This document shows, in pieces, positions 62,445 through 64,000 of a stretch of DNA of 64,000 bases; within the stretch, counting starts at the first letter, position 1, and the number at the start of each line of letters is the position of its first letter. Source of the stretch: Bacteroides cutis. GTDB lineage: Bacteria; Bacteroidota; Bacteroidia; Bacteroidales; Bacteroidaceae. The notes under the pieces were generated by a model, which searched no databases, was not told the origin of the DNA, and was given only the letters and a program-made list of their open reading frames with translations. The position numbers and the translations under genes were made by a program. Location: the NCBI RefSeq assembly GCF_900241005.1, contig NZ_OEST01000002.1:496001-560000 (forward strand), given 5' to 3'.

Positions 62445-62520
62445 GCTCAAAATATTTTGAGCGGCTGAAAACATACCTTGCTATGTTCAGGTGAACATAA
62501 AAATCCGTCGGGGACGGATT
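62445..62520. other. Candidate oriT: three perfect palindromes upstream of mobA
   Basis: GCTCAAAATATTTTGAGC (62445-62462), TATGTTCA-GG-TGAACATA (62482-62499) and AATCCGTC-GGG-GACGGATT (62502-62520) lie within 76 bp, between the mobA start and its promoter, where relaxase recognition sites are expected. GGGGGAATGCC follows. The nick site cannot be identified. Confidence 0.55.
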
Positions 62521-62580
62521 GGGGGAATGCCTTTCAAACCCCGGGCTGCGCCACCTGCGGCGAACCCTGCCGTTCGGGTG

Positions 62581-62588
62581 CAAAGTTA
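62581..62588 (-). promoter_or_regulatory. -7 box of the mob operon
   Basis: TAACTTTG on the minus strand, predicting a leader of about 260 nt that includes the candidate oriT. The extended word GTAACTTTGC (62589-62580) also equals the IntDOT core consensus GTAnnTTTGC. Confidence 0.5.
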
Positions 62589-62755
62589 CGCCCTTAACGC
62601 GGTATCGGACAGAGGCTTGACCCGGACAATCAGTGCCAACCGGCGCAACGTGCTGCCACTTGCCGGAGAAGTGATACAGATTCAAAAATATCCTTGTTTA
62701 TTTGCAGCATGATTCAAGAAACGAACGATTTGAAGATATGGAAAAAGGAACTTTC

Positions 62756-62962
62756 AGATACCCGGCAAACCGCTTCGGCGGATATTTGCCAAACCGAATA
62801 TCCGAACCGTCGGATACCCGGTTTTCCAGTGACGTGGTGATTCACGGATTCAATGACTTCATGACGCAATGCCGTCATTCACCGGTTATCCGAATCCCGG
62901 CTTCGCCATTGAAGCGGATACGTGACGGACCGCCCGGATAATGATTCACGGACGCGGATATG
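62756..62962. repeat. Cluster of CGGATA repeats between mob and tra
   Basis: About 205 bp with eight copies of (C/A)GGATA or its inverse: AGATACCCGG 62757, GCGGATATT 62778, CGAATATCCG 62795, CGGATACCCGG 62811, TTATCCGAATCCCGG 62886, GCGGATACG 62914, CCCGGATAATG 62933, GCGGATATG 62954; ATTCACGG also recurs (62840, 62944). Spacing is about 16-20 bp in each half. Published CTnDOT work places Xis2d binding in the mob-tra interval, so these may be regulator sites; a ParA-linked centromere-like array is another option. The 80-codon open frame here is not supported. Confidence 0.6.
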
Positions 62963-63025
62963 TATGTCACCGCTTCCGTACAGGAACAGGAAAACAATTT
63001 ATCAACCATTAAAAGCAATAGAACC

Positions 63026-63787
63026 ATGAGTAATGAAATCTTCGTTGCATTCGCAACACAAAAGGGAGGTATTGGAAAATCGACCGTCACGGCTCTTGCC
63101 GCCAGCTACCTCCACAACGTGCAAGGTCACAATGTCGCCGTCATAGATTGCGACGCCCCGCAACACAGCATCCACGGACTGCGTGAACGTGAAACGAAAC
63201 TTATCGACGAGAGCCTCTATTTCAAGGCACTCGCGTGTGACCACTTCCGCAAAATAAAAAAGAACGCCTATCCGGTCATTGCAAGCGACGCCCTCAACGC
63301 CCTTGACGATGCCGAAAGGATGCTTGCCGAAGAAGATGCGAAACCGGACATCGTGTTCTTCGATATGCCGGGAACGCTGAAAAGCAACGGTGTGGTAAAG
63401 ACCCTCTCACAGATGGATTACATCTTCGCGCCCATGAGTGCCGACCGCTTTGTCGTGGAAAGCACCCTGCAATTCGCCGTGATGTTCCGTGACAACCTCA
63501 TGACGACGGGGCAGGCGAAAACAAAAGGGCTGTACCTGTTCTGGACGATGGTGGACGGCAGGGAGAAGAACGGGCTGTACGACCTGTATGAAGATGTGAT
63601 TGCCGAAATGGGGTTGTCGGTGTTGTCCACCCGCCTGCCCGACAGCAAGAAGTTCCGGCGTGACCTCTCGGAAGAGCGCAAGAGCGTATTCCGCTCTACC
63701 ATCTTCCCGATGGATGTGTCCCTTCTGAAAGGGAGCGGTATCCGTGAGTTCTCGGAAGAAATCAGCCGTATCATCAAACCTCAATGA
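63026..63787 (+). CDS. traA: TraA, ParA-family ATPase, first gene of the tra operon
   Basis: A 253-aa ParA/MinD-type ATPase. The start at 63026 (MSNEIFVAFATQKGGIGKST) puts the deviant Walker A KGGIGKST in the proper N-terminal place; a frame from 62960 crosses the repeat cluster. Other motifs: VIDCDAPQHSIHGLRE (Walker A'), DIVFFDMPGTLKSNG (Walker B) and a late PMDVSLLKGSGIREFSEEI. It opens the tra operon in CTnDOT-like elements; function there is not well known. It overlaps the next gene by 4 nt. Confidence 0.85.
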   Translation: MSNEIFVAFATQKGGIGKSTVTALAASYLHNVQGHNVAVIDCDAPQHSIHGLRERETKLIDESLYFKALACDHFRKIKKNAYPVIASDALNALDDAERMLAEEDAKPDIVFFDMPGTLKSNGVVKTLSQMDYIFAPMSADRFVVESTLQFAVMFRDNLMTTGQAKTKGLYLFWTMVDGREKNGLYDLYEDVIAEMGLSVLSTRLPDSKKFRRDLSEERKSVFRSTIFPMDVSLLKGSGIREFSEEISRIIKPQ

Positions 63788-64000
63788 GCATGGGCAGCAG
63801 GAAAGTGAACACCGAAGGCATTGACGAGGAACTGTTGATAGCCTCCATCGGCAGGCGCAAGCAGGACGGGACTCTGTACCGCGCACAGGAGCCGCCCGTG
63901 CCTGCCCCCGAAGAAGAGAGCGTCCCGGAAACGGAACCACCGCCCACGGCATCCCCGTCAAGGGAGAAGGTGCAGAAAGACATCGCCCGCCGCAAACGGC
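63784..64000 (+). CDS. traB: TraB-like DUF3408 protein, partial
   Basis: An open frame of 72 codons from the ATG at 63784 (overlapping the traA stop as ATGA) to the window end. The product starts MSMGSRKVNTEGIDEELLIASIGRRK and continues into a Pro/Glu-rich linker (EPPVPAPEEESVPETEPPP). This matches the opening of DUF3408 TraB proteins that follow traA in CTnDOT-type elements. The conserved DUF3408 domain lies beyond the window. A second ATG at codon 3 is possible. Confidence 0.7.
   Translation, partial: MSMGSRKVNTEGIDEELLIASIGRRKQDGTLYRAQEPPVPAPEEESVPETEPPPTASPSREKVQKDIARRKR

Larger units (their letters stand above)
32282..64000 (+). mobile_element. CTnDOT-family integrative conjugative element (left part; right end outside window)
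   Basis: The gene order int, xis2c, xis2d, orf3, exc, tetQ, rteC, mobCBA, traA, traB follows CTnDOT. Backbone genes are visibly GC-rich, while the chromosome before 32.3 kb, the DUF2971 gene, tetQ and the rteA/macB/macA fragments are AT-rich. At least 31.7 kb of the element are present. It differs from CTnDOT by an RND operon after tetQ, loss of most of rteA, and absence of rteB from the expected place. Functions of excision genes are from published CTnDOT work; their match here is by sequence pattern and order. Confidence 0.9.

Noticed and set aside
62702-62941. 80-codon open frame in the mob-tra interval
   Set aside because: It consists of the CGGATA repeat cluster; codon use and product lack protein character, and the interval is a control region in CTnDOT.

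Overview
The window is a Bacteroides chromosome carrying the left part of an integrated CTnDOT-family conjugative element. Support for Bacteroides comes from the promoter grammar (TTTG, 19-21 nt, TAnnTTTG) seen at many genes, from the gene set (Lon-Tgt-LptG, HU-CCDC81/SPOR protein, Wzi, BY-kinase, DUF4738-like lipoprotein) and from an IntDOT-type recombinase. The species cannot be fixed from the sequence.

Chromosome, 1-32.28 kb, AT-rich. A partial lipoprotein, tRNA-Pro(TGG) and trmN6 are followed by a tightly overlapping lon-tgt-lptG run. Next come a redoxin without a CxxC motif, serB, a DEAD-box helicase, and a lipoprotein-ugd-rfbC-wzi cluster for surface polysaccharide. After these lie an HU-CCDC81/SPOR protein, an FHA protein, a hexuronate locus (uxaB-lacI divergent from uxaC), an HAD hydrolase divergent from a Crp-like regulator, and a Wza/Wzc export pair behind a long leader. 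The arm ends with a POT transporter, an MBL hydrolase, tRNA-Lys(CTT), and a lipid A phosphoethanolamine transferase overlapping an Omp85-like barrel.

Integrated element, about 32.28 kb to beyond 64 kb, GC-rich backbone with AT-rich inserts. The order follows CTnDOT: int; a RhuM-like gene and a DUF2971 cargo gene; two HTH genes divergent from xis2c-xis2d-orf3-exc; a small RNA at the rteR position; DUF1896 and a 1938-aa methylase/SNF2 helicase; tetQ with its 3-residue leader peptide; rteC; mobCBA; the mob-tra intergenic region; traA and the start of traB. The right end is outside the window.

Three departures from CTnDOT stand out. (1) tetQ has lost its normal C-terminal tail and runs by an ATGA overlap into a complete RND efflux operon, so efflux should be expressed with tetracycline resistance. 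(2) Only the first 77 codons of rteA remain, rteB is absent from the window, and MacB- and MacA-like fragments lie where they should be. (3) The region before the DHFR-like/rteC genes holds a nested palindrome of about 120 bp ending in an intrinsic terminator, a candidate structured RNA.

The most striking observation is that the rteR-like RNA carries a 17-nt stretch antisense to a repeated element at the start regions of exc, the DUF1896/helicase operon, mobA and an HTH gene. All differences between the four copies that fall inside the pairing region preserve pairing through G-U wobble.
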